Origin: Acrocarpospora catenulata
Lineage (GTDB): Bacteria; Actinomycetota; Actinomycetes; Streptosporangiales; Streptosporangiaceae
DNA length: 56,985 nt
Direction: 5' to 3'
Assembly (NCBI RefSeq): GCF_018476525.1
Contig: NZ_JAHCST010000059.1
Span: forward strand, 1-56,985
Below are positions 1 through 8,718 of the stretch, piece by piece. Made by a program: the position numbers and the translations under genes. The notes beneath the pieces were generated by a model. It was not told where the DNA came from and did not search any database. It saw only the letters and a list, made by a program, of their open reading frames with translations. The number at the start of each line of letters is the position of its first letter. The stretch's first letter is position 1.

Positions 1-347
1 CGGAGGGGGCGGGTGGGCGGGAGGACCACGGCAACCAGGATCCCCCGGGTACCGCCTCCACACACGGATTGGCTGCCGAGGCAATCCCACCAGCCCATCC
101 GTTTGGCCCTTCGGGTCCGGGTCGGCTCCGCTGGGAGGGGCGGCTGCCGCGTGGCGCCGCGAATGATTGGCTGCCGAGGCAATCCCGCCCGCCCATTCGT
201 TTGGCCCTTCGGGTCCGGCCCCAGCTTCGCTGGGAGGTCGGTTGCCGTCCGGGCACGCCACTTTCGGTGCCGTTCGGCGCGCCACCTTCGGCCTTCGGGC
301 GGACCCGGGGCCGTTGGGATGGGGGCTGGTGCGTAGGGTCGGGGATC
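1..347. other. Upstream region with no supported gene
   Basis: There is no convincing gene here. Open frames run through the region but are rich in Arg, Pro and Gly and lack a credible start. The main structure is an imperfect tandem duplication, listed separately. I looked for a cobalamin riboswitch, expected for a cobalamin gene, and saw no B12-box-like element. The cobalamin operon may begin left of the window. Confidence 0.5.
67..247. repeat. Imperfect tandem duplication, ~83-bp units at 98-bp period
   Basis: Two units, about 67-149 and 165-247, both begin GATTGGCTGCCGAGGCAATC and continue through a CCCTTCGGGTCCGG block and a CGCTGGGAGG block with scattered substitutions. The period is 98 bp. 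It lies between the window edge and the CobC-like gene. No function is recognised. Confidence 0.8.
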
Positions 348-1382
348 GTGGATTTTGGGGATGTGGGTGGAGGGTTGCGGTTTCACGGGGATCGGGAGGT
401 GGGGCCGGGGTTGGTTGATCTTGCGGTTAATGTTCGGCAGGGGATGCCGCCTCGGTGGTTGGAAGCGGTTATCAGGGAGGCGTTGGGGGAGCTGGCGGCC
501 TACCCGGACGGGGAACGGGCGAGGGAGGTGGTGGCCGGGCGGCATGGGCGGGAGCCGGATGAGGTCCTGCTGACCGCGGGGGCTGCCGAGGCGTTTGTCC
601 TGATCGCCAGGGTGGTGCGGCCTCGCCGGGCGGTGGTGGTGCATCCGCAGTTCACCGAGCCGGAGGCGGCGCTACGTGCGGCCGGGCATCGGGTGGAGCA
701 AGTGATTCTGGGGGAGGGATTCACCCTCGATCCGGATCGGATCCCGGAGGACGCCGACCTGGTGATGGTAGGCAATCCGACAAATCCCACTTCGGTCCTG
801 CATCCGGCAAAGACTCTGGGAGAACTGGCGAGACCGGGACGGATCCTGGTGGTCGACGAGGCGTTCGCGGACTGCGTCCCAGGTGAGCCGGAGTCCCTGA
901 CATCGACCAGGCTGCCAGGGCTTGTAGTGATCCGCAGCCTCACCAAAACCTGGGGCCTGGCCGGGCTCAGAGTCGGCTACGTCCTCGCCGACCCCGCCTT
1001 CATCGCCGAACTGTCCGAAGCCCAGCCGTTATGGGCGGTCTCCACCCCCGCCCTCGCCGCCGCCGAAGCCTGCATGTCCCCCCAAGCCCTCGCCGAAACC
1101 GACCACTGGGCCCACGAACTCACCACCCACCGCACCCACCTGCTCGCCGGCCTCCACACCCTGGGCGCCCACGTCGTCCCCGACCCCCGAGCGTCCTTCC
1201 TCTGCGTACGCCTCCCGAACGTCCGCATCCCCCTCCGCGCCAAGGGTTTCGCGGTACGCCGCGGCGACACCTTCCCCGGCCTGAACGACGACTGGATCCG
1301 CGTAGCCGTACGAAACGAGGCCACCTCGGACGCGTTCCTCACCGCCCTGGCGGCGACAATGAACGAGACCCCCCACCCCTGA
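348..1382 (+). CDS. PLP-dependent aminotransferase, CobC / Rv2231c-like
   Basis: A 344-aa fold-type I PLP enzyme related to histidinol-phosphate aminotransferase and threonine-phosphate decarboxylase (CobC/CobD). Actinobacterial members of this branch sit in cobalamin clusters and are annotated as Rv2231c-like; threonine-phosphate decarboxylation would supply aminopropanol phosphate for the nucleotide loop. Visible are the NPTNPTS substrate/PLP loop (~residues 143-149), the VVDEAFAD aspartate region and SLTKTWGLAGLR, whose Lys (~200) should be the PLP Schiff-base lysine. I chose GTG 348 because homology begins there (DFGDVGGGLRFHGD) and a G-rich stretch precedes it; the frame is open further upstream but reads as low-complexity. 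cobT follows after 10 bp, suggesting one operon. The exact substrate is inferred. Confidence 0.85.
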   Translation: MDFGDVGGGLRFHGDREVGPGLVDLAVNVRQGMPPRWLEAVIREALGELAAYPDGERAREVVAGRHGREPDEVLLTAGAAEAFVLIARVVRPRRAVVVHPQFTEPEAALRAAGHRVEQVILGEGFTLDPDRIPEDADLVMVGNPTNPTSVLHPAKTLGELARPGRILVVDEAFADCVPGEPESLTSTRLPGLVVIRSLTKTWGLAGLRVGYVLADPAFIAELSEAQPLWAVSTPALAAAEACMSPQALAETDHWAHELTTHRTHLLAGLHTLGAHVVPDPRASFLCVRLPNVRIPLRAKGFAVRRGDTFPGLNDDWIRVAVRNEATSDAFLTALAATMNETPHP

Positions 1383-1392
1383 GGAGCGCCCA

Positions 1393-2499
1393 GTGCTGAA
1401 CGAGACGATCGCCGCCATCCACCCGGTGGACGAAACGGCGATGGCGGCAGCCCGAGCACACCAGGACCGGCTAACCAAACCCCGAGGCTCCCTGGGTGCC
1501 TTGGAAGACGTGGCCACCCGCCTCGCGGGCATCGCGGGCTTCTCCCCACCGCCCCTCCCACAACCGGTCGCCCTGGCGATCTTCGCGGCCGACCACGGCG
1601 TACACGCCCAGGGCGTCAGCCCGTGGCCCCAGGAAGTCACCGCCCAGATGGTCGCCAACTTCCTGTCCGGCGGCGCGGTCGCCAACGCCTTCGCCGCCCA
1701 GGCCGGCGCCTCCGTCACCGTCGTCGACGTCGGCGTGGCCACCGACCTCGACCCGCTCCTCACCCAGATCGACCGGGAATCCACCAGCACAGGAACCGGC
1801 ACGTCCAACCTGCTCGACCGCAGAACCGCCCCCGGCACCGCCGACCTCTCCCAGGGCCCCGCGATGACCGAAGCCCAGGCCATCACCGCCCTCACCACCG
1901 GCATCGAGGTCGCCAGAACCCTGATCGCCCAGGGCAGCCGCTGCCTGATCACCGGCGACATGGGCATCGCCAACACCACCGCCTCGGCCGCCCTCGTCTC
2001 CGCCTTCACCGGCCGTCCCCCCGCCGAGGTCACCGGCCGCGGCACGGGCATTGACGACCCCACCCTGCACCACAAGATCGACATCGTCCGCCAGGCCCTC
2101 CAGGCCAACGAGATCCACCCGGACGATGAGCCGCTGCGGATCCTGAGCGCGGTCGGCGGCTTCGAGCACGCGGCTATCGCCGGATTCATCCTCGGCGCCG
2201 CGGCGGAACGCGTACCGGTCGTCCTGGACGGCGTGATCGCCGGATCGGCGGCCCTGGCGGCGGCGGCGCTCGCGCCGGACGCCGTCGGCTACTGCGTCGC
2301 CGGGCACCGGTCGGCCGAACCCGGCCACACCGCCGCCCTCGACTTCCTCGGCCTCCGCCCGCTCGTGGACCTGGAACTCCGCCTCGGCGAGGGCAGCGGC
2401 GGCCTCCTGGCGTACCCGCTCGTGCTCGCTGCGGTTCGCGTCCTGCACGATGTCGCCACCTTCGACTCGGCCGGGGTCACCGACAAGGCGGGCGAATAG
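1393..2499 (+). CDS. cobT: Nicotinate-nucleotide--dimethylbenzimidazole phosphoribosyltransferase
   Basis: A 368-aa CobT, usual length about 350. It transfers phosphoribose from nicotinate mononucleotide to 5,6-dimethylbenzimidazole, giving alpha-ribazole phosphate for the lower ligand of cobalamin. Family marks are the N-terminal LTKPRGSLGALE, IFAADHGVHAQGVSPWP, the central GDMGIANTTASAAL, and LGEGSGG near the C terminus, whose Glu333 matches the general-base glutamate of CobT. The start is GTG 1393 with GAGGAG a few bases upstream, just after the aminotransferase stop, so the two are probably co-transcribed. Confidence 0.95.
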   Translation: MLNETIAAIHPVDETAMAAARAHQDRLTKPRGSLGALEDVATRLAGIAGFSPPPLPQPVALAIFAADHGVHAQGVSPWPQEVTAQMVANFLSGGAVANAFAAQAGASVTVVDVGVATDLDPLLTQIDRESTSTGTGTSNLLDRRTAPGTADLSQGPAMTEAQAITALTTGIEVARTLIAQGSRCLITGDMGIANTTASAALVSAFTGRPPAEVTGRGTGIDDPTLHHKIDIVRQALQANEIHPDDEPLRILSAVGGFEHAAIAGFILGAAAERVPVVLDGVIAGSAALAAAALAPDAVGYCVAGHRSAEPGHTAALDFLGLRPLVDLELRLGEGSGGLLAYPLVLAAVRVLHDVATFDSAGVTDKAGE

Positions 2500-2518
2500 T
2501 CCCGACATGATGGGGCCC

Positions 2519-3532
2519 ATGGCTAGGTATGGGGCGATGTATGGCCCGGACATCACATTTCTCGGCGTGGACCGGTGCGACCTGACCGACGCGGCGAGCC
2601 TCGCGGGCGCGGACGTCGTGATCGTCGGGGCGCCGTTCGACGGCGGGACGAGCAACCGCCCGGGCGCGCGGTTCGGGCCGCAGGCGTTGCGGCAGGCGTG
2701 CTACCTGGCCCACGACGGCTCACGGCCGAGCCTGGCACTGCGCGTGGACGGCTTGACGGACCTGCGCGTGCTCGACGCGGGCGACGTCGAGTGCTACTCG
2801 GGCGACCTGGAGAAGTCGATCGCCGACATCGAGGAAGCCGTCCACACGATCGCGGCCTCCGGCGCCATCCCGGTGATCCTTGGCGGTGACCACACGATCG
2901 CGCTCCCGGACGCCAGAGGAGTGGCCAGACACCACGGATTCGGCCGGGTCTCGATGATCCACTTCGACGCGCACGCCGACACCGGAGAGATCGAGTTCGG
3001 CCACCTGTACGGCCACGGCCAGCCCATGCGCCGCCTGATCGAGTCCGGCGCCATCCGCGGCGACCGCTTCCTCCAGCTCGGCCTGCGCGGCTACTGGCCA
3101 GGCCCCCAGATCCTCGACTGGATGGCCGGCCAGCGCATGCGATCGTACGAAATGACGGAGATCGTCACCCGCGGCCTCCCCGAATGCCTCACCGAGGCGT
3201 TCACGATCGCGATGGACGACTGCGACGGCGTCTTCCTCTCGGTGGACATCGACGTCTGCGACCCCGGTCACGCCCCGGGCACCGGAACCCCCGAGCCTGG
3301 CGGCCTCTCGGCCAGGGAACTCCTCGACGCGGTCCGCCGCATCTGCTACGAACTCCCGGTGGTCGGCCTGGAGGTCGTCGAGGTCGCCCCGCCGTACGAC
3401 CACGCCGACATCACCGCGTTCCTCGGCAACCGGGTCATCCTCGAAGCCCTCTCGGCCATCGCCCGCCGCCGCCAGGTGGCCGCCGGCGGAGAGCCCTGGG
3501 ACCCCCGCAAGCCCTTGCTCGACGGCCGATAA
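2519..3532 (+). CDS. speB: Agmatinase / ureohydrolase family
   Basis: A 337-aa member of the arginase/agmatinase superfamily of binuclear manganese hydrolases. Agmatinase splits agmatine to putrescine and urea; related enzymes act on guanidinobutyrate or other guanidino compounds. Metal-binding motifs are all present: GGDHTIALPD (~121), HFDAHAD (~148) and SVDIDVCDP (~242), followed by the PGTGTPEPGG loop. In-frame ATGs at 2507, 2510 and 2519 are possible; I prefer 2519 (MARYGAMYGPDITFLG), which has GGGG just upstream. It starts about 20 bp after cobT and may be read from the same transcript, although the pathways are unrelated. Substrate preference cannot be read from sequence. Confidence 0.85.
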   Translation: MARYGAMYGPDITFLGVDRCDLTDAASLAGADVVIVGAPFDGGTSNRPGARFGPQALRQACYLAHDGSRPSLALRVDGLTDLRVLDAGDVECYSGDLEKSIADIEEAVHTIAASGAIPVILGGDHTIALPDARGVARHHGFGRVSMIHFDAHADTGEIEFGHLYGHGQPMRRLIESGAIRGDRFLQLGLRGYWPGPQILDWMAGQRMRSYEMTEIVTRGLPECLTEAFTIAMDDCDGVFLSVDIDVCDPGHAPGTGTPEPGGLSARELLDAVRRICYELPVVGLEVVEVAPPYDHADITAFLGNRVILEALSAIARRRQVAAGGEPWDPRKPLLDGR

Positions 3533-3579
3533 GCGGCATCTCGTGGGTGCCGTCACAGGTCAGGCGGTAGGTTTTTCTC

Positions 3580-3632
3580 TTGACGAATGACGATATGACT
3601 AATTGAAGAACGAGACCCCTTGACGACTGACC
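3580..3632 (+). promoter_or_regulatory. Direct repeat TTGACGAMTGAC before the siroheme synthase gene
   Basis: TTGACGAATGAC (3580-3591) and TTGACGACTGAC (3620-3631) differ at one base and are spaced by 40 bp, close to four helical turns. Each begins with a -35-like TTGACG, so they could be promoter elements or operator half-sites. This is the only non-coding space before the siroheme synthase gene. Confidence 0.35.
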
Positions 3633-3659
3633 ATCCGCGTGCTGCCGCAATGAGGAGAA

Positions 3660-4892
3660 ATGGCGCCCTATCTGCTCGGACTCCAGCTTGACGGCCGGCG
3701 GGTGCTGGTCGTCGGCGGCGGGCGTGTCGCCCAGCGTCGAGTCCCCGCGCTCCTGGACGCGGGCGCCTCGATCACCCTGGTCTCGCCGAGCGTCACCCCC
3801 GCGCTGGACGATCTGATCGCGGACGGCCGGGTGGTCTGGATCCGCCGGCCGTACCAGCCGGGCGACTGCGACGGTGCCTGGCTGGTCCACGCCTGCACCA
3901 GTAACCGCGCGGCCAACGCGGCGATCGCCGCGGAGGCGGAGGACCGGCGCATCTGGTGCGTACGCGCCGACGACAAGGACGCCTCGGCGGCCTGGACCCC
4001 CGCCAGCGGCCGGGTCGGCGAGATCAGCATCGCGATCACCGCCGGTGGCGACCCCCGCCGCGCGGCGGGCGTACGCGACGCCGTGGTGAGCGCCCTCCGG
4101 GACGGTACGGTCGACGCCCGTCGTCACCGCACCAAACCGGTCGGGGTGGCCCTGGTCGGCGGCGGCCCCGGCGATCCCGGCCTGATCTCGGTACGTGGCC
4201 GCCAGTTGCTGGCCCAGGCGGACGTGGTGGTGGCCGACCGGCTGGCCCCGCGCGCCCTGCTGGACGAGCTGCCGGCCGACGTGGAGCTGATCGACGCGGC
4301 CAAGGTCCCGTACGGCCGGTTCCTGTCCCAGCAGCGGATCAACGAGCTGCTGGTCGAGCACGCCCGGGCGGGCAAGTTCGTGGTCCGCCTCAAAGGCGGC
4401 GATCCCTTCGTTTTCGGACGCGGCGGCGAGGAGATGATCGCCTGCGCCGAGGCCGGCATTCCGGTCACCGTGGTGCCCGGCATCACCAGCGCGGTGGCGG
4501 TTCCGGCCGCCGCCGGGGTTCCGGTCACCCATCGAGGCGTCAGCCAGGAGTTCCATGTGGTCTCCGTGCACGTGGCTCCTGGGCATCCCGACTCCACGGT
4601 TGACTGGAAGGGATTGGCGCGATCGGGGGGAACCCTGATACTTCTGATGGCGGTTGAACGGATCGCGGAGATCGCCGAAACCCTGCAAAGTGACGGACGT
4701 TCACCGGAAACTCCCGTAATGGTGGTACAGGACGGTACTCTTCCGACCCAGCGCGCTGTAACCGCCACGTTGTCCACCGTGGCAGAGCGAGTGACCGCCG
4801 CTGGGCTACGGCCCCCGGCGATCGTGATCATCGGGGACGTCGTCGGAGTCGGCCAGGAGATTGAGATGGTGCGAACGGAGCGGGTCCCGTGA
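3660..4892 (+). CDS. cysG: Siroheme synthase: precorrin-2 dehydrogenase + uroporphyrinogen-III C-methyltransferase
   Basis: A 410-aa two-domain enzyme. Residues ~1-150 form the NAD-binding precorrin-2 dehydrogenase/ferrochelatase domain (VLVVGGGRVAQRR). Residues ~160-400 form the SAM-dependent uroporphyrinogen-III methyltransferase (VGGGPGDPGLISVRG at ~167, GGDPFVFGRGGEE at ~246, then PGITSAVAVPAAAGVPVTHR). It would make precorrin-2 and siroheme, linking it to the cobalamin genes upstream and to sulfite/nitrite reductases. ATG 3660 has a strong GAGGAG. In the dehydrogenase domain the segment aligned with the TDDD of enteric CysG reads TSNR, so the expected catalytic Asp is not visible. The stop overlaps the next gene by 4 nt (GTGA). 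Confidence 0.92.
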   Translation: MAPYLLGLQLDGRRVLVVGGGRVAQRRVPALLDAGASITLVSPSVTPALDDLIADGRVVWIRRPYQPGDCDGAWLVHACTSNRAANAAIAAEAEDRRIWCVRADDKDASAAWTPASGRVGEISIAITAGGDPRRAAGVRDAVVSALRDGTVDARRHRTKPVGVALVGGGPGDPGLISVRGRQLLAQADVVVADRLAPRALLDELPADVELIDAAKVPYGRFLSQQRINELLVEHARAGKFVVRLKGGDPFVFGRGGEEMIACAEAGIPVTVVPGITSAVAVPAAAGVPVTHRGVSQEFHVVSVHVAPGHPDSTVDWKGLARSGGTLILLMAVERIAEIAETLQSDGRSPETPVMVVQDGTLPTQRAVTATLSTVAERVTAAGLRPPAIVIIGDVVGVGQEIEMVRTERVP

Positions 4893-6988
4893 AGTCGGCC
4901 GCCAACAAGAGTTCCGGGCCGGACCATGACGAGGGCGGCCCGAGTGATGCCACGCCCGAGGGCGCTTCCACCGGCGACGGCGAAACGCCCGAACCGGTGA
5001 TCAACCCGGCCGCGGTCTCGGCGGCCCGGGCGAAGACGCTGCCGGCGCAGGAGGGGAGGCGGCCGGAGAGCGCGTGGGCCCACCTCTCGGTGAGCGCGGC
5101 GGCGGACGAGGATCCCGGCCAGGCAGCGGACACCCCGGCGGACGACCACGACGACGACCCTGTCGCGCAGGACGCCACCGACGAGGATCAGACCGCCGCG
5201 ACAGACGAATCGGCCGACACCACCTCAGAAGCCGAGGAACCGGACAGCGAGCAGCCGGAGGACGCGGAACCGGAGGAGGCGCCCGCGCCCAAGGGTGGAG
5301 CGTTCACCGAGGAGAAACTCCCCGAGGCCGTCTCGTCGGCGTTGACCGACGCGCTCGCGCAGCTCAGGGAGGCCGTCACCGGCCTGCACTTCGGCCTGGA
5401 CATCCCGGGGGCCGACGAGGCCCGCAAGGCCCAGGCCGCCGTCCTCACCCAGATCGACGACTACGTCATCCCCCGGGTCCACATGAGCACCGCCCCCGCG
5501 CTGATCGTCGTCGCGGGCAGCACCGGAGCCGGCAAGTCCACCCTGGTCAACACGCTGGCCGCGCAGCGGGTCAGCGCCACCGGCGTGCGCCGCCCCACCA
5601 CCGGCACCCCCGTCCTGGCCTGCCACCCCGACGACGGCGACTGGTTCACCAAGGGCGACCTGCTCGGCGGCCTGACCCGGCTGGACCGCCCGCGCGAGGG
5701 CACCGGCCAGGACAGCATCGTGATCGCCCCCACCGAGCGCCTCCCCCAGGGCGTCGCCCTGCTCGACACCCCGGACATCGACTCGGTGGTCGAGGAGCAC
5801 CACCAGATCGCGCACCGCATGCTCGACGCCGCCGACCTGTGGGTGTTCGTGACCACCGCCGCCCGGTACGCCGACGCCCCCTCCTGGGGCCTGCTCCGCC
5901 TGGCCAAGGAGCGCAACGCCCGCCTGGTGATCGTGCTCTCCCGGGTCCCGGCCAAGTCGCGCGACGTCATCGTCAAGCACTTCGCCCGCATGCTCGACGA
6001 GTACGGCCTCGGCGAGGTCGAGCGTTTCATCATCAACGAGACCGAGGTGCGCGACGGCCGCCTCCCCGACGACCAGGTGACCGAGCTGCGCATGTGGCTG
6101 GCCGAGCTCTCGGTGGACGACCAGCGGCGTACCCAGGCCGTGCAGACGACCCTGAACGGCGTGCTCAACAGCTTCCGCAACCGCGTCCCCGCGCTCGCCC
6201 GGCACCTGGAGACCCAGGTCGCGCTCCGCGCCGACCTGCGCTCGGACGTGGACGCCGCCTTCATGGGCGCGCTGGCCGAGATCGACGAGGCCACCAGGAA
6301 CGGCTCGCTGCTCCGCGGCGAGGTGCTGGCCCGCTGGCAGGACTTCGCCGGCTCCGGCGACCTGATGCGCACGCTCCAGCTGCGCCGGGCGAGCAAGGCC
6401 GGGCAGCACGGTCCTGAGCGGCTGCGCGCGCTGAAGAGCGCGCTGCACACCGGCCTGGAGTCGGTGATCACCTCAGCCGCCCAGCGGGCCGCCGAGGACG
6501 TGGTCACCCGGTGGCGGCAGCGGGCGGGGGCCGGGGACCGGCTGGCCGCACTGCCCGGTTTAGGGCGGCCGAGCGAGGAGGCGGCCCGCCGCACCGCGCG
6601 CATGGTCACCTCCTGGCAGGATCACGTGACCGAACTGGTCAGGACCGAGGGCGTGACCAAACGCTCGGTCGCCAAGCTGGTCTCCTTCGACGTGCAGTCG
6701 CTGGCGTTGATCTTCACGGTCGGCCTGCTCGGGTACGGCACCACCGACGTCTCGGTCGGCTCCGGCAACAGCGCCCTGCCCCAGCGGCTGCTGCGCGGCC
6801 TGCTCGGCGCCGAGTCGCTCCGCAGCATCAGCGCCAAGGCCCGCAGCGACCTGCGGGCCAGGATCGGCCTGCTCTTCGACGACGAGACGCTCCGCTACGT
6901 GGACGCGCTGGACAGCGCCGGCATCCCCGACGAAGCGGCCGCCACCCGGCTCTACCAGGCCACCTACAACCTCGAGGTCGCCCGATGA
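4889..6988 (+). CDS. Dynamin-like large GTPase, first of a tandem pair
   Basis: A 699-aa GTPase. Residues ~1-130 are acidic, rich in Asp, Glu, Pro and Ala, and probably disordered. The GTPase domain has the P-loop GSTGAGKST (~210-218), a switch threonine in RRPTTGTP, and G3 DTPDID (~293). The C-terminal ~300 residues are helical, with a hydrophobic stretch near 600-620 (LALIFTVGLLGYG) that could be a membrane paddle. This architecture fits bacterial dynamin-like proteins, which in actinomycetes occur as adjacent pairs; a Streptomyces DynA/DynB pair acts in sporulation septation. Orthology is inferred. GTG 4889 overlaps the siroheme synthase stop, and the stop overlaps the next start as ATGA, so translation of all three is coupled. 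Confidence 0.8.
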   Translation: MKSAANKSSGPDHDEGGPSDATPEGASTGDGETPEPVINPAAVSAARAKTLPAQEGRRPESAWAHLSVSAAADEDPGQAADTPADDHDDDPVAQDATDEDQTAATDESADTTSEAEEPDSEQPEDAEPEEAPAPKGGAFTEEKLPEAVSSALTDALAQLREAVTGLHFGLDIPGADEARKAQAAVLTQIDDYVIPRVHMSTAPALIVVAGSTGAGKSTLVNTLAAQRVSATGVRRPTTGTPVLACHPDDGDWFTKGDLLGGLTRLDRPREGTGQDSIVIAPTERLPQGVALLDTPDIDSVVEEHHQIAHRMLDAADLWVFVTTAARYADAPSWGLLRLAKERNARLVIVLSRVPAKSRDVIVKHFARMLDEYGLGEVERFIINETEVRDGRLPDDQVTELRMWLAELSVDDQRRTQAVQTTLNGVLNSFRNRVPALARHLETQVALRADLRSDVDAAFMGALAEIDEATRNGSLLRGEVLARWQDFAGSGDLMRTLQLRRASKAGQHGPERLRALKSALHTGLESVITSAAQRAAEDVVTRWRQRAGAGDRLAALPGLGRPSEEAARRTARMVTSWQDHVTELVRTEGVTKRSVAKLVSFDVQSLALIFTVGLLGYGTTDVSVGSGNSALPQRLLRGLLGAESLRSISAKARSDLRARIGLLFDDETLRYVDALDSAGIPDEAAATRLYQATYNLEVAR

Positions 6989-8610
6989 CAATCAGCGCCG
7001 AACCCCGGCACGGCCTGGGCTCCCGGCTCGCCGCCCTGGCCCGGGTGGTGGATCTGGGCCAGGGCCGGGTCGACCCGGAGCTGCTCGACGAGTCCACCCA
7101 GCTGCTGCTGCGGGCCGGCAACCGGCTCAAACTCTCCCCGGACCACACCGTGGTGGCGCTGGCCGGCGGCACAGGCAGCGGCAAGTCCTCGCTGTTCAAC
7201 TCGGTCTCGGGTCTTGAGCTCTCGCCGACGGGGGTGCGCAGGCCGACCACCGCGCGCACCCACGCCTGCGTCTGGGGCCTGGAGGGCGCCGCGCCCCTGC
7301 TGGACTGGCTGCAGATCCAGTGGCGGCACCGGTTCGCCCGGGCCAGCGCGCTGGACAAGGGCGAGAGCCAGCTGCACGGCCTGATCCTGCTCGACCTGCC
7401 CGACCACGACTCCATCCGGGCCCTCACCGACACCGAGGCGGACCGGCTGATCACCGCCGCCGACCTGATCGTCTGGGTGCTCGACCCGCAGAAGTACGCC
7501 GACGCCGCCACCCACCGGCGGTACGTCACGGAGCTGGCCGGGCACGACGCGGTCACCGTCTTCGTGCTCAACCAGATCGACCGGCTCAGCCCGGAGGACC
7601 AGGCCATCTGCGTGGCCGACCTGGAGGAGTTGCTGGCCAGGGAGGGCGTGGCCAACCCGAAGGTGGTCGCCACCTCGGCCTCCACCGGAAAGGGCATCGA
7701 CAGCCTCAAGGCGGTGCTGGCCGAGTCGGTGAGCATGCGCCGCGCCGGGTACCTGCGCCTGGAGGCCGACCTGGACAAGCTCATGGTCCGGGTCGCCAAG
7801 GACATGCCGGAAATGCTCCGGGTGGAGCCCGCCGTGGACGGCGCCCGCCGCGCGGGCCTCACCGACGCCCTCTGCGACGCCGTCGGCGCCCCCGCCGTCG
7901 GCGAGGCCATCGAGAACGTGTACGGCGTGCGCTCGGTCGACTGGGTGGGCTGGCCCTACGCCCGCTGGGCGGCGGCGCTCGGCCGCGACCCGCTCAAGAA
8001 CCTGCGCCTGGGCGACGTCAAGGAGGACATCCGAGCCCTGGTCAGCGGCTCGGTCCAGGCCCAGCCCGCGGAGGTGGACAACGCCGTGCAGGCGCTGGCC
8101 GACGGCCTCTCCCAGGGCATGCCGGAGATCTGGCAGGACAGCCTGCGGGACGCGGCCAGGTCCCGCGCCGGCCAGCTGCCCACCGTGCTCACCGACGAGC
8201 TGGGCGAGATCGCGCCGCCGCTGGACCGGGTGCCCTTCTGGTGGTGGCTGGCCAAGATCTGGCAGTACCTGCTGGTCCTGCTCTTCGTGGCAGGCTTGGC
8301 CGCGTTCGGGGCCATCCTGGCGTACGGCGTGTTCGACGCGGGCGAGCCGCCGGTCAAGCTGCTGGGGGAGGTGTCGGTCCTGCCCTGGGTGGGGCTGATG
8401 ATGGCCAGCGTGCTGGGCCTCGGGCTGCTGACCGCGGTGGCCAGCAGGAACTTCATCGTGCTCGCGGCCGGGAAGGAGCGGGACCGGCTGGAGCGGGACA
8501 TGCGCCGCCGGGTCGCCACGGTGGCCCAGGAACTGGTCCTCGAGCCGGTGGAGCGGGAGCTGCAGCGCTACAACGACTACCACGAGGCGCTGAACACCGC
8601 CCGGTACTAG
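6985..8610 (+). CDS. Dynamin-like / YfjP-type GTPase with membrane anchor, second of the pair
   Basis: A 541-aa GTPase with P-loop GGTGSGKSSLF (~61-71), RRPTTARTH switch region, G3 DLPDHDS (~138) and a G4 candidate NQIDR. Two membrane spans lie near the C terminus, about 418-449 and 464-485, separated by a short acidic loop, and a basic coiled tail follows. The cytosolic GTPase is therefore held at the membrane by a hairpin. The frame is open upstream inside the previous gene, but ATG 6985 forms an ATGA overlap with its stop and gives the family-like N terminus, so I use it. With its partner it probably forms a heteromeric membrane-remodelling unit; the role is inferred from family and pairing. 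Confidence 0.82.
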   Translation: MTISAEPRHGLGSRLAALARVVDLGQGRVDPELLDESTQLLLRAGNRLKLSPDHTVVALAGGTGSGKSSLFNSVSGLELSPTGVRRPTTARTHACVWGLEGAAPLLDWLQIQWRHRFARASALDKGESQLHGLILLDLPDHDSIRALTDTEADRLITAADLIVWVLDPQKYADAATHRRYVTELAGHDAVTVFVLNQIDRLSPEDQAICVADLEELLAREGVANPKVVATSASTGKGIDSLKAVLAESVSMRRAGYLRLEADLDKLMVRVAKDMPEMLRVEPAVDGARRAGLTDALCDAVGAPAVGEAIENVYGVRSVDWVGWPYARWAAALGRDPLKNLRLGDVKEDIRALVSGSVQAQPAEVDNAVQALADGLSQGMPEIWQDSLRDAARSRAGQLPTVLTDELGEIAPPLDRVPFWWWLAKIWQYLLVLLFVAGLAAFGAILAYGVFDAGEPPVKLLGEVSVLPWVGLMMASVLGLGLLTAVASRNFIVLAAGKERDRLERDMRRRVATVAQELVLEPVERELQRYNDYHEALNTARY

Positions 8611-8616
8611 CCCGGC

Positions 8617-8632
8617 CTGTGGATATCCACAG
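8617..8632. promoter_or_regulatory. Perfect 16-bp palindrome CTGTGGATATCCACAG
   Basis: It lies 7 bp after the second dynamin-like gene and ~86 bp before the SSB paralogue. Each half contains TATCCACA, close to a DnaA box (TTATCCACA), arranged head to head. It could be a DnaA or other regulator site for the SSB gene. It has no T-tract, so a terminator is less likely. Confidence 0.45.
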
Positions 8633-8718
8633 AACGGCGTTCGGGGCCGCGCGGCGGGGTCGGCGCGCGGCACGGTGGCCTCCGGGTCCGGCGAGGGTCC
8701 GGACCGTGGAGGCTGATC

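Noticed and set aside
1-347. Cobalamin riboswitch before the CobC-like gene
   Set aside because: No B12-box-like sequence or conserved core was found.
6511-6984. N-terminal extension of the second dynamin-like GTPase
   Set aside because: It is read in another frame of the first GTPase and is Arg/Gly/Ala-rich; the ATGA overlap marks the true start.
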